Shown here: positions 35,001-44,501 of the stretch, piece after piece
Position numbering within the stretch: position 1 is the first letter of the stretch
How the letters are laid out: every line of letters starts with the position of its first letter
Origin: Choristoneura fumiferana
Taxonomy: Eukaryota; Arthropoda; Insecta; Lepidoptera; Tortricidae
Direction: 5' to 3'
Length of the DNA stretch: 64,000 bases
NCBI RefSeq assembly: GCF_025370935.1
Contig: NC_133485.1
Coordinates: 8,398,734 to 8,462,733, forward strand
Position numbers and translations under genes: made by a program
Notes under the pieces: model-generated
What the model was told of the DNA's origin: nothing
The model's input: only the letters and a program-made list of their open reading frames with translations
The model's database searches: none

Positions 35001-38000
35001 TACCAACAGCCGCGGTACAAGAAGCTACCTACTTCATCCCCTCTCAAAACTAAAATAAAAGCTCCGAAGTACGTCTGCGGGTTTCTATGTTGCTTCCGTA
35101 AGTAATTCGTCAGATGCATTGATCTAATAATCTCTACAGTCAACTCTCTAAGACCCCCGGAAAATTTAACGGGTAGAACATCCGTCCCTTTTGCTCACTG
35201 GTTGGAAGCACAGATGATTTTAAGCAACACGAAATGATCGTCTTTTAGTACCTTTCAACTTCTCCTTTTGTACTAGTCATTGAGCATTTGAGATTATAAA
35301 AAGTCATCTTGTTTCATCATCATCATCCCAGCCTATATACGTACCACTGCTGGGTACAGGCCTCCTCTCAGAATGAGAGGACTTGGGTCGTAGTTCCAAC
35401 TTGTAACTTCACACACGCACGATTAAATTGCTTCGCAGGTTTGTACAGGCTTCCTCACGATGTTTTCCTCCACCGTAAAGCTCATGGTAAATTTCAAATT
35501 TAATTCCCCACGTGAATTTCGAAAAATTCAAGATACGAGTATGTAAGCCGGTGTTTGGACCCACGATCCACTGCTTGAGAGGCCATAGGTCAAACCACTC
35601 GGCCACCGGGGTCCTTATCTTTTTATATGTTTTGAAAGACTTTTTGACAGTTTTCATTTTCTGATGGTTATTAGATCAATGCTCCAACCATGTTCTATTG
35701 TTGTTCTATAATGGTCTTCTATTGTTGTTTAAATGGCTATAAGATGGCCCCAATTAATAAGTTTCACCCAGTTGAGGTACTAAGCGTACGTACTCATGTA
35801 CGATGTTTTTTGGAACATAGTTGTATGTAAATATGTTAAAAATGGTTTCTTGACATGTAATTGCTTGAGGTCCTAATTTGCTTCCTGATTGTTTTCAAAG
35901 TAAACGTTGTTGGGTCAAATTTAGAAAGATGTTACAATTGTTCATTTTCTCTATTGTCTGTGTACAGTACTTACCCTTAGTGAAAATTTTCGGTTACAAA
36001 ATACGTCTCGATCGCGTTCGCGTTAAAATCTCAATTTGTATGGAAACACAAACATCGCAAACGTTCCGCTAGAGGCGCTGTTCGTGTTTCCATACAAATT
36101 GAGATTTTAACGCGAACGTGATCGAGACGTATTTTGTAACTGAAAACTTACACAAGGGTACTGTTTGTTTGTTATTAATAAACTTTATCAGTCCCAAAAC
36201 TGAAAAACACTGTAATATTTAGTTATTTTTAAAACATTACTTCATCTTTCTGAATTAGACTGTCTAATCTAAATAAGACAAGGTACGTAATCAACTTTCT
36301 ATTGCCTAAGATACTAAGGAATTTAATGTTATGCTATGATTTAAGTAACCAACGTAAACTACTTATTCGTCAATTTGTTACGGTCGATTTAATAATTAGT
36401 ATTTCGTCAATTATGAAAAATTCATTTGAAAATACTAACTTACAAGCTAGTATGTATCATGTTTTATACTGTTATACTTTTGAAATACTGTTAACTCGAC
36501 GTACCTAATTTTTATAAGTACCTATATAGATTTTATTCTAAGTATTTGAATATTTATGATAATGAGTATATTTGGAAAGAAAACTATTTTCAGAGCTTGA
36601 AAATTTGAGATGTATTTGTGAAGACTGATTTGAAAAGAAGTTATATTTAAAAAAAAACAGGTATTGTTGGTGTTTGTGGATGAGTTCATATTCTTTTTGG
36701 CAGACGACAGAAAATTGTTTACCGTAAGGATAAATTTATTTCATAAGAGCGTTATGTCATAATGTCGACAAGAAAAAACATCTTTGATAGTAAAATAGTG
36801 GTGTTTCATTGTTCTAGTTAAAACTAATAAACAACCTAAAATATTGATTGATTGTTACTGGAGCGCGAACTTCTTCAAATCCTTAAAAGTAAAGTAAGTA
36901 AATTGTGTCAAAAAACATCAATATCGACTACTGTTAGTAAGTTACCGATTAATGGTTGTAAGAAATTTTAAATTTTATTGTAAAACTGGCCACTTCATTA
37001 CAATAAAATGTACCTATTCAAACATCTATACTTTTATTTCTTTGTTCTTTTCTAAATCTCAGAACATTATTACAGTTACAGAATATAGAAAACAAACATG
37101 AGCTAGAAACAGACATTCAAAAGAATTCGATTTACATGTTTGAGAAAAGGGTCGACTTGAGTTGATCCGCACGAAAACAGACATAAACACGAGCTAAAGT
37201 TATATAGTTGCATACCTAATCTATGCTTTTTTACATAAAAAAAATGAGTTCCTGTTTTTTGTTGAATGTATCACGCACGCAGGGCACGGAGTGCCCTCGT
37301 CAAGTCGAATCAAGGCAAAGTCCCTAAAAACGTAACTAACTAATTACAAAGAAATTTAAATTATGATGCTTGCCTTGATTGGTTTAGTTTAGGTGATGTT
37401 TTGAGGAAGTTAGTTACTAGTCGGTAACTTTTACCACTGTCACTGTGGATAAAGATATTATGTACCAACATGGATATAAAACATTAGGTCGAATAAAAGT
37501 TTGTAGTAGACTAGAACTAGAGACTAAATAAGTAGGTATGAAATATCTACGTAAAATTATTATTTATTAAAGACGTAAATTGATTGCAAGCAAAACTAGC
37601 GAGCGGTTTAGATAAATCAAGAATAAACCCCTGAGGTCTGCATAATATTCGTTGAGCACTGAGCAATGGAGTCATGATTTCACGACAGAAGCTCACCCAG
37701 GTGCGAAGCGAGAGGTCAAAAGGTCAAACAATTCGGAGCCCTTCGGAACCCATAATGTCACTAATCAATAACTCACTCAAACGACCTCTTTATAGCTAGA
37801 GGTAGAAATCACAACCATCCCAGCTGGCCAGTTTGAAAACAGTCAAAAGATTAATAAAACTACACCAGATGGCAGCACTACACGTACAGAATCTACTTTT
37901 GCTAAGGGTTTTCATTTATGTATTTTTTTGGTTCAGCTACTCGACGATAGGTGTCGCTGTACCATCAAATATTTTACGAAGTTTCGTCCAAGAAAAGCTT

Positions 38001-40979
38001 TATTATGATTTTTGGCGGTGAAGAAATATAACAATACCATAATTGTAATGATAGTGCTAACCGCAAGTTAGAGGTTCCAAATGACCGAGTTTTAACCTAC
38101 TAACCTACAAAACTTTGTAAGACACGGGCACGAGTACGAAGAGCCTGAGGCACTCGAAAGCTTGGATAATACCTAAGTACATACGTGGTTTTTTATTTTA
38201 AACGGGATAATTCACAAAGTTATACTAATGGCTGCCGTACGCATTATTAAGAAAATATTTGAAAAATGCCCTCGGCGTGGACGCAAGAAATTTCAGAATG
38301 AATTTTAATGGAATTTTATTGTTTTTTTTGATCTTATCTAAATACAAGGATTAAATATTATATGACACATTTTCTGCAAAATGAAATTCTATGACATTTC
38401 TGTCTGTGAAAGAAGGGAACACTGTTGTCAGTCATACACATTTCAATGAGGATTTCTGCGAAAGGTTAGGGCGTTTTGACATTACGTCACGTTTGTGATT
38501 GGTCAAATAACTAAAGCCTGACCAGAAATATATGACTATTCGCCATGTTGCGGAATTTCATTGGAACTAATGTCTTACACTGGCAATAACTTGAATGATT
38601 GTCAGTGTCACTGTGGTGGTTTCTTTGAACAATAACAAAAAAATCCCAAAACGATTCGTAGTCAACAACGGATCATTGTAAATAATGTTTATAATAAAAT
38701 ACTGAAAAAAAAACCTTTTTTTTTCGCTACAAAACCTTTCCAAATTAACATCAGAGCTAACAGGTAAACGTTGTAGACAAGTCAAGATGTCATTGTAGCC
38801 TGGTTATCATAAATCGGTTCTTTATTGCTGTATAAATAAGAACAATAGCGCCCTCTTGACAATCTATATCTATATTTTTTTATTATATAAAAATGAAAGT
38901 CCTGATACATCACTGACTCATCAACGCCCAGCCCAAACCCTTGAACCTAGAAAACTGAAATTTTGCACAGAGGTTCTTTTGATGACATGTACTTACATGA
39001 GATAAGAAAGGATTTTTCTAAATTCGTCCCCTAAGGGGGTGAAAAAGGGGAGAACGTTAGTATGTAAAATTGTTATTTCTAAAGTTGTGACTATGAAATT
39101 TGGGAAAAACATTCTTCAAAAAATATAAGTGAACACGTATTTCGCCATTTTTGAAAATTAAGGGGGTGAAAGTTTGTATGGGAAAAATTATATTATTGAA
39201 GATATCATTAAAAAACTTTGTGAAATTGCTCCTAAACATAAATAAACAAATACGTGTTTCACTGTTTTTTAAAATTCTACCTCTTGAGGGGGTAAAAAGG
39301 GGGGAGGAAGTTAATGAAAGAACACTAAAGAAGAGTGGAATTGAATTCACTTATTCTTATCCCGCGGGAATTATCCTATATCGTGTACTGTCGAAGTCGC
39401 GGGCAAAAGAAACACATAGGTACTTTAACGTTTTCTGGAATTCTACCCCTGAATATGTGAAACAAGAGTTCAAAGTTTGTAAGATTTTTTTTTATACGAC
39501 TGGATGGCAAACGAGCAAGTGGGTCTCCTGATGGTAAGAGATCACCACCGCCCATAAACATCGGCAACACCAGGGGTATTGCAGACGCATTGCCAACCTA
39601 GAGGCCTAAGATGGGATACCTCACGTACCAGTAATTTCACCGGCTGTCTTACTCTCCACGCCGAAACACAACAGTGCAAGTACTGCTGCTTCACGGCAGG
39701 ATTAGCAAGCAAGATGGTGGTAGCAATCCGGGCGGACCTTGCACAAGGTCCTACCACCTGCAAAAATGATATGATTATTATTAAGATTATTTAGGTCGAT
39801 TTTTGAATTCCAATAATTTGCACCATCTGTCTAAAACAACGACTGTCTGTGTCTTCCACATAATGCTCCGAAAAATCAATCAAAACAGGAAGGATTGTAG
39901 AAAGTATATCTATGTTACCCCGAATTTAACGCGAGCGAAGCCGCGGGCAAAAGCTAGTAGTCATATATTTTTGGTTTACCTTTAATTGAGCCAATGGCAG
40001 GCAAGATTAACGTCAGACACACTTCTCGATACTAACACCATCTGGAGATATTTTTAAAACCGGCTAAGAGCGTGTCGGACACGACCAGGGTGGGATTTCA
40101 AAATCATACTATTCGTACTAAACGCAAGTAATATTTTTTTAAGAATTTTGTATTTAGAACAGAATTTTCGAATTAGGTAGGTATATTTTAGAAGTTATAA
40201 AGGCTGCTATTTGTTCTCTACTAAAAATTCTCAAGCAAACTTAGCCGTAATAGCTTAGTTTTCCTGGGTAATTTGATATACCTATTAACACTCATGATTT
40301 TTTTCAAAATTTTGAACCAACCGTTTAGCTTCTAGAGGGGGGGGGGGCGGTTGACGCTCAACTTTAACAAAAATTTGCACTAAAGTTAACCCTTAATTTT
40401 ACAGTAGGTAGGTATCTTTGCACCACAATGAACACGATTCAGGACTACCATTTTGTATTTTTTTTTATCAATCAGTTGTCAAACGAGCAGGCGAGTCACC
40501 TGATGGTAAGTGATCACCACCGCCCATGGACACCTACAGCATTATTAGGTCTGTAGGTGCGTTGCCGACCTTGCAGTAGACGATACACTTCCCTTTTAAG
40601 GTACCCAAATCATAGCTAGATGGTAAAACCCCAGCAGTGAGTCCATTCCATATTTACCACGTGCTAGGTAGAACGGAACGTTTTATATTATTTTTCATCA
40701 CACTTGCTCGTAAACAGTGTCAAAACATGAAGACTACCTTGATTGCAACGCCCCAAATAAAACCCTCGACCTTAATGTGCTTGCCATGAAACCCGTGGTC
40801 GGTAAATGAGTCATTGCGCGTACAAATTTTCTTGTCATGAAGCCCAAGGTCGGTCGCATGAGTCAGTGCCCGTACTGATGCTGCTGCGCGCGCTGCTGCA
40901 GGACCACATGCACACGCGGCTCAGGCACATGCTGAGGGAGGGGGAGGGGGAGGGCGGCGCTGCCAAGAGCGCAGCCTAA
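32061..40979 (+). CDS. Unrecognised three-exon gene, about 172-residue acidic protein
   Basis: Exons: 32042-32180 (coding from ATG 32061), 34812-35097 and 40867-40979 (stop TAA). Exon 1 follows TTTCAG and has the donor GTAAGC; an in-frame TAG at 32043 supports the ATG. Exon 2 follows TTAATTTTCAG and ends at a perfect GTAAGT donor. Phases 0 and 1 agree across both junctions, giving 173 codons with the stop. The N-terminus is Ser/Asp-rich (SGIDSDSTDSERRDQ). Exon 2 is acidic, with VEINVPIPWNYCAQHPNRSF and a cysteine cluster CGFLCC near its end. Exon 3 is helical and basic (RALLQDHMHTRLRHMLRE), then Gly/Glu-rich. If the second donor is skipped, a stop follows two codons later (35103-35105), giving about 137 residues. 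The last acceptor has a weak pyrimidine tract, so exon 3 is the least certain part. No family recognised. Confidence 0.5.
32085..33115 (+). repeat. Tandem array of about nine partial copies of exon 1 with its splice donor
   Basis: Units of about 106-124 bases begin near GCGCGCTGTTACCACATTTG, contain GCAGCCGACAACGGCATCGA and GACGGGACCAGCGGGCACGT, and end CAGAACGAA followed by GTAAGCCCACC. Unit ends (donor positions) are near 32181, 32290 (changed to ATAAGC), 32414, 32520, 32638, 32761, 32875, 32996 and 33106 (degenerate). The first unit is the real exon 1. The rest lie in its intron. Unit lengths differ by small indels, so no single frame stays open through the array. Confidence 0.85.
33468..34112 (+). 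mobile_element. About 0.65-kb dispersed element (GGGTTCCG...GGAACCC type)
   Basis: It starts AGGGTTCCGGAGCCAAAATG, runs through TCTGTCTGTCTGTCCGTCCG and GTGCAAATTTTCATTAAAAT, and ends GGCTACGGAACCC then GTGTCCGACGCGCTCTTGGC. It is the most complete copy. Others: 42930-46124 (inverted, split by a LINE), 40055-40400 (inverted, 5' part) and 17698-17765 (a fragment). No coding frame. Confidence 0.7.
34541..34700. mobile_element. Foldback element with a tRNA-like B-box in its loop
   Basis: Arms of about 60 bases (GACATGGATGCACAGAAAAA, CCAGAAAAAGATCCAGC and mirror images) enclose GTAGGACCTGGGTGCGATTC and CCAGCG. The loop word GGGTGCGATTCCC differs by one base from the polymerase III B-box GGTTCGANTCC core. 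It ends 111 bases before exon 2 of the unknown gene. Confidence 0.6.
35316..35614 (-). mobile_element. Full-length inverted SINE copy
   Basis: The reverse complement gives the tRNA-like head (GGTGGCCGAGTGGTTTGACC, then GTGGGTCCAAACACC), body AAATTTACCATGAGC and tail CCAGCAGTGGTACGTATATA with a (GAT)n end. Same family as 1284-1576. Confidence 0.75.
35964..36172. mobile_element. Long inverted-repeat MITE
   Basis: CAGTAC and GGTTACAAAATACGTCTCGA through TTAAAATCTCAATTTGTATG, then GAAACAC, are mirrored on the right side with a few mismatches. Arms are about 85 bases around a short spacer containing CGCTAGAGGCGC. It sits in intron 2 of the unknown gene. Confidence 0.7.
36173..38877. other. AT-rich intronic stretch, no supported feature
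   Basis: I see no exon with flanking splice signals, no tRNA and no clear foldback in this part of the presumed intron 2. Open frames here are short and AT-biased. Confidence 0.4.
38878..39958 (+). mobile_element. Helitron-like element interrupted by another repeat
   Basis: The right end AACGCGAGCGAAGCCGCGGG followed by CAAAAGCTAG is the usual lepidopteran Helitron tail. The same tail and preceding blocks occur at 62150-62351. The body has GGGGGTGAAA words. A second repeat (39487-39775) interrupts the shared block between AAGTTTGTAAGATT and AGGTCGATTTTTG. Confidence 0.6.
39487..39775 (+). repeat. Dispersed repeat (copy 2), inserted in the Helitron
   Basis: It shares AACGAGCAAGTGGGTCTCCT, AACCTAGAGGCCTAAGATGG and CTCCACGCCGAAACACAAC with 10540-10765, and continues further right (GCAAGATGGTGGTAGCAATC, then TGCACAAGGTCCTACCACCT). 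Confidence 0.65.
40055..40400 (-). repeat. Diverged inverted copy of the 33468 element
   Basis: AAAACCGGCTAAGAGCGTGT, CTCAAGCAAACTTAGCCGTA and a G-run (about 40337-40347) match the reverse complement of the element's right two-thirds. Confidence 0.6.
40445..40665 (+). repeat. Distant relative of the 10540/39487 repeat family
   Basis: AAACGAGCAGGCGAGTCACC, TGATCACCACCGCCCATGGA and GGTGCGTTGCCGACCTT parallel the 39487 repeat, but the later sequence differs (AAAACCCCAGCAGTGAGTCC). It is probably a sister subfamily. Confidence 0.5.
40780..40875 (+). repeat. Two-copy tandem repeat across the last acceptor
   Basis: 40780-40823 and 40831-40875 share CTTG-CATGAA-CCC, GGTCGGT and ATGAGTCA with GTAC at the end. 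The second copy contains the acceptor CAG used for exon 3 of the unknown gene; the first has CAT there and could not splice. Confidence 0.65.
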
Positions 40980-41024
40980 GGTATCGCCAATATTTGTAAC
41001 AATTATATTTTTTCTTTTACAAAT

Positions 41025-41030
41025 ATTAAA
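41025..41030 (+). terminator. Possible poly(A) signal ATTAAA of the unknown gene
   Basis: The variant hexamer lies 46 bases after the predicted stop at 40979. Weak evidence on its own. Confidence 0.25.
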
Positions 41031-41287
41031 TTTTACTCGCAAATGTGATGAAAAAAATTGTATGTCGCACGGGCGGTACTAGAAATACGAACATCGACTC
41101 ATTAAAGCCTCTTCTTATAGACTCTCGTTCGTAATTCCTTATTTAACGCCCTTAAGACACAATGTACTATTTATTGTAGATTTTTTTTAGACTACAAGGT
41201 AACAACGAGGTGGCCTACAAGTTAACAACAAGGTAACAATCATGGCCCTTTTCCAATTTTGTTAATTTAAGGGTGAAATATTTTGTA

Positions 41288-41405
41288 AATGATGTGTGTG
41301 TGAAGTGTCTGACCAGCACTGGACCCGCGTGGGAACTACAGCCCCCGCTCCTCTCATTCAGGCAGAAGACCTGCGCCCAGTGGGACGTATATGGATCGAG
41401 ATGAT
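41288..41405 (+). mobile_element. SINE fragment
   Basis: GTGTGTGAAGTGTCTGACCA, GGACCCGCGTGGGAACTACA and GCGCCCAGTGGGACGTATAT match the 3' half of the SINE family. Confidence 0.55.
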
Positions 41406-42070
41406 GGTGACCTACAAACGGCACTGTGTTCACTTCGAGCGCCGCTCCACAGTAGCATTTCGCTACACAGCATTCGTGTTTCGTTCATGACATTTCAGTC
41501 ACTCACGTGAAAAAGTGTATATCGCATCTCATTTCTTCATGTGAATATGCGTATACCGCAAAACGAAGAACTGCCACATTTGCACGTAAACAAGTGAATG
41601 GGAAGTAAGGGTAGTATCAGTTTCGCTCGAATAATTCTGTGGAGAGGATATTAACGGGGACCAAAAGTAGGTATGATAAATTATGAAACCCAAGAAAACG
41701 TCGGGTATAAAAGACGGCGAGGTGATTGGTTGCAGTTCCTTTGGGACTTGATAAAAACAATGGCAACGTGGAATAAAGGAATGCGTAGTACCTACCTATG
41801 TATTTTAATGATTTACTTGAAACTATGCAGTTTAATTTATTGAATCAAGCGTCAGTTGTACTTTGTGGAGGTCCATATCAGTGTCATGGTGATAGATGGG
41901 TTTGTGTGATTTGTTGTGTTTTTACAGTGTGGAGGTAGAGAAACTGCATGATTGCATAAACCTATCTTAAGGTCGCGGGTGAGCAAAGTAATTGTTTTAA
42001 TTCATTACCCCATATTATTCTGACATTAATCAAAACTAAGGAATAAGGATGCACATACAATTAAGACTTA

Positions 42071-42211
42071 TGGGCTGTTTCACCATCCATTGATTGGTGT
42101 TAACTGGCGGTTAGGTGTGATGCCGTCTCTATTTGATTTGTTCGTATAGACGAAGACGGCATCACATTTAACCGTCGGTTAACGCTAACCAATGGATGGT
42201 GAAACAGCCCC
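42071..42211. mobile_element. Complete palindromic MITE with TTA duplication
   Basis: It begins TGGGCTGTTTCACCATCC and ends GGATGGTGAAACAGCCCC. TTA lies at 42068-42070 and 42212-42214. Same family as 29769-29908, with several substitutions in each arm. Confidence 0.75.
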
Positions 42212-42628
42212 TTAACCTCAAAAAATTGCAAGAGTTTAACTTTTAATTCATGCCTTAGAAGAAATTATAATGCTAAAATTTACCTGTAATACATCATTTC
42301 CGTGAAGTGCTTAATACGGACAAAACCACTCGCGATTCCTATTTTATCGATTCACCGAGTAAAAGGTGTTGGTGTAAAATGCATCGTCACACCAAATACA
42401 AGTCAACCTCAATACCAGGTTCCTATTGAAAGCCAGTAACAAAACGCCAATAAAACTTTAACATTTACGTAACCTACTTACAGTTTGGAAACCTCGAAAA
42501 GTTCCGGATTGGCGGTACGAGTACTGTCTGTTTCACCCGGGCGGGCTGCCAAAATGTCCTGAATAATGTCATGAAACTACACAGCGAGGTAACAAAAATG
42601 TGGCAAAACAACTCCTAATCTCCATATT

Positions 42629-42866
42629 CCGGCTCGCACCTCGTGAGTTTTTCAAAATTCATGTGCGGAATTACATTTGAAATTTACCACGAGCTTTGCT
42701 GTGAAGGAAAACATCGTGAGGAAACCTGCACAAACCTGCGAAGCAATTCAATGGTACGTGTGAAGTTCCCAATCCGCGCTGGGCCCGCGTGGGAACTATG
42801 GCCGAAGCCCTCTTGTTCTGAGAGGAGGCCTGTGCCCAGCAGTGGGACGTATATAGGCTGGGATGG
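42629..42866 (+). mobile_element. 5'-truncated SINE with 12-bp target site duplication
   Basis: It begins CCGGCTCGCACCTCGTGAG, lacking the A- and B-box head, and ends GGACGTATATAGGCTGGGAT. AATCTCCATATT flanks it at 42617-42628 and 42867-42878. Truncation with an intact TSD is the mark of target-primed reverse transcription. Confidence 0.85.
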
Positions 42867-43669
42867 AATCTCCATATTAACCTCAATTTAATACTTTTAC
42901 ACTAATATATTTTGCGACGTTGAATCTACAGGCCAAGAGCGTGTCGGACACGCCCGAAATAGGGTTCCGTAGCCATTACGAAAAAATTAGGTAATATTTT
43001 TCTAAGGATTTCGTATTTTAAGTCCATTTAGTAATTTACAAGTTTAGGTATATTTTATACCTTAAGCTATTTACTCTTAAACTACTAATAATTCTCAAGC
43101 AAACTTAGCCGTTATAGTTTTCCTTGCAAGTGTGTACTTACTACCATACTGAATTTTTTCAAATTTTTCCACCCACCGGTTTAGATTTTAGAGGGGGGGG
43201 GGGGGGGACGCTCGATTTTAATGAAAATTTGCACTTTAAAGTTGAATATTTCTCAAACAAATCACTGAATCGAAAAATCGTCTTAGCAAACCCCTAATGG
43301 TTTTAAAACCTATCCAACGATACCCCACACACACACTATAGGGTAGGATAAGAAAAAAAAAATCACCTCCACTTTACGCCTATGGGAGGTACCATAATTT
43401 TTTTTACAAATTTTATTGTACCATTTTGTCAAAAAATTCAAATTCAAATGATTTATTCAGTAAATAGGCCGCAATGGGCACTTTTACACGTCATTTTTTT
43501 AAACTACCAGCGCTTTCGGAAAGACCATCATTGCCAAGAAGAATGCGCCGCAAGAAACTTGGCAGAAAGTCATTTTTTCATAAAAATATAATTACAAATA
43601 AAATACTTAAAAACTATATATATACAATTAAATAAAAAAAAAATACAAAAATAATAATAAAAGAAATAC

Positions 43670-44301
43670 AGGGATGTATGGGGTCCCTTAGTTAAAATAC
43701 TAAACACTAACTATATCTACGTTCAGTGGAAGTGTAGAATGCTTCCACCGTCATAAATTTTAAAATAATAATAACAATAATTTAGTTCTGAAATATACAT
43801 TTCAGGTCAAGTAACCATTAAGCTTTTGGATTTCGAAGGCAAGTTCACGTCTGCCGCCCCCAAAGTTAGCTCACACGCACTCATGTCATGCTCTGAAAGC
43901 AGAGCGGTACCGAGGGCATGATATTGCTTCCGTTCCCATAAGCTCTATGGGATCGTCTTGGTAACTTCGACGTCGCGAGCCTGTGACTAGAATTTAAACT
44001 AAAAATATAAAAGTTTAAAATCCATAAGCTTAACAATATACAGCCTTAAACATAACAAGGGGATGTATAAAGTCCCTGAGTTAATAATAAAATTATTATA
44101 CAGCAAGGGGATGTATGAAGTCCCTATGTTAATAATAAAATTCCTAATCTAAATAATTCAGAGATGTATATAGTCTCTAAATGTCAAAGTAAACTAATTA
44201 AATTAATTAAATTATACAATCTTCAGAGGTGTAAAAAGCCTCCAAGGTCAAAAACTAATAATAATTATTAAAATAAAGAAATGGAGATGTATAAGGTCTC
44301 C
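43670..44301 (-). repeat. Series of hairpins with constant loop frame in the LINE 3' region
   Basis: On the + strand the hairpins are AGGGA-TGTATGGGG-TCCCT (43670-43688), GTGGAAG-TGTAGAATG-CTTCCAC (43726-43748), GGGA-TGTATAAAG-TCCC (44060-44076), GGGA-TGTATGAAG-TCCC (44108-44124), AGAGA-TGTATATAG-TCTCT (44160-44178), GAGG-TGTAAAAAG-CCTC (44226-44242) and GGAGA-TGTATAAGG-TCTCC (44283-44301). The loop always fits TGTA-NNNN-G while the stems differ and stay paired. Spacers share GTTAATAATAAAATT or TGTCAAA-CTAATAA words. Confidence 0.7.
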
Positions 44302-44441
44302 AAATGTCAAACTAATAAATATTATAAATTAAATTCTGCAACGCGGACAACGGCAACAGAACCAGAAACTAGACACGAAATGCGCCGGGACACTGCCAAG
44401 TCACACTTCACAACACTATACAATACAAATACACCGACATA

Positions 44442-44477
44442 AACACACACACACACACACGCGCGCGCACACACACA
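44442..44477. repeat. (CA)n/(CG)n microsatellite
   Basis: ACAC repeats, a GCGCGCGC core and ACAC again, in the LINE 3' region just beyond the reverse transcriptase stop. Confidence 0.85.
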
Positions 44478-44501
44478 AATACGAGTACATCACATCACAC
44501 A

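Noticed and set aside
44058..44301. CRISPR-like regularly spaced repeats
   Set aside because: Eukaryotic LINE 3' region; the repeated parts are short hairpins with varying stems and AT spacers, not direct repeats with unique spacers.
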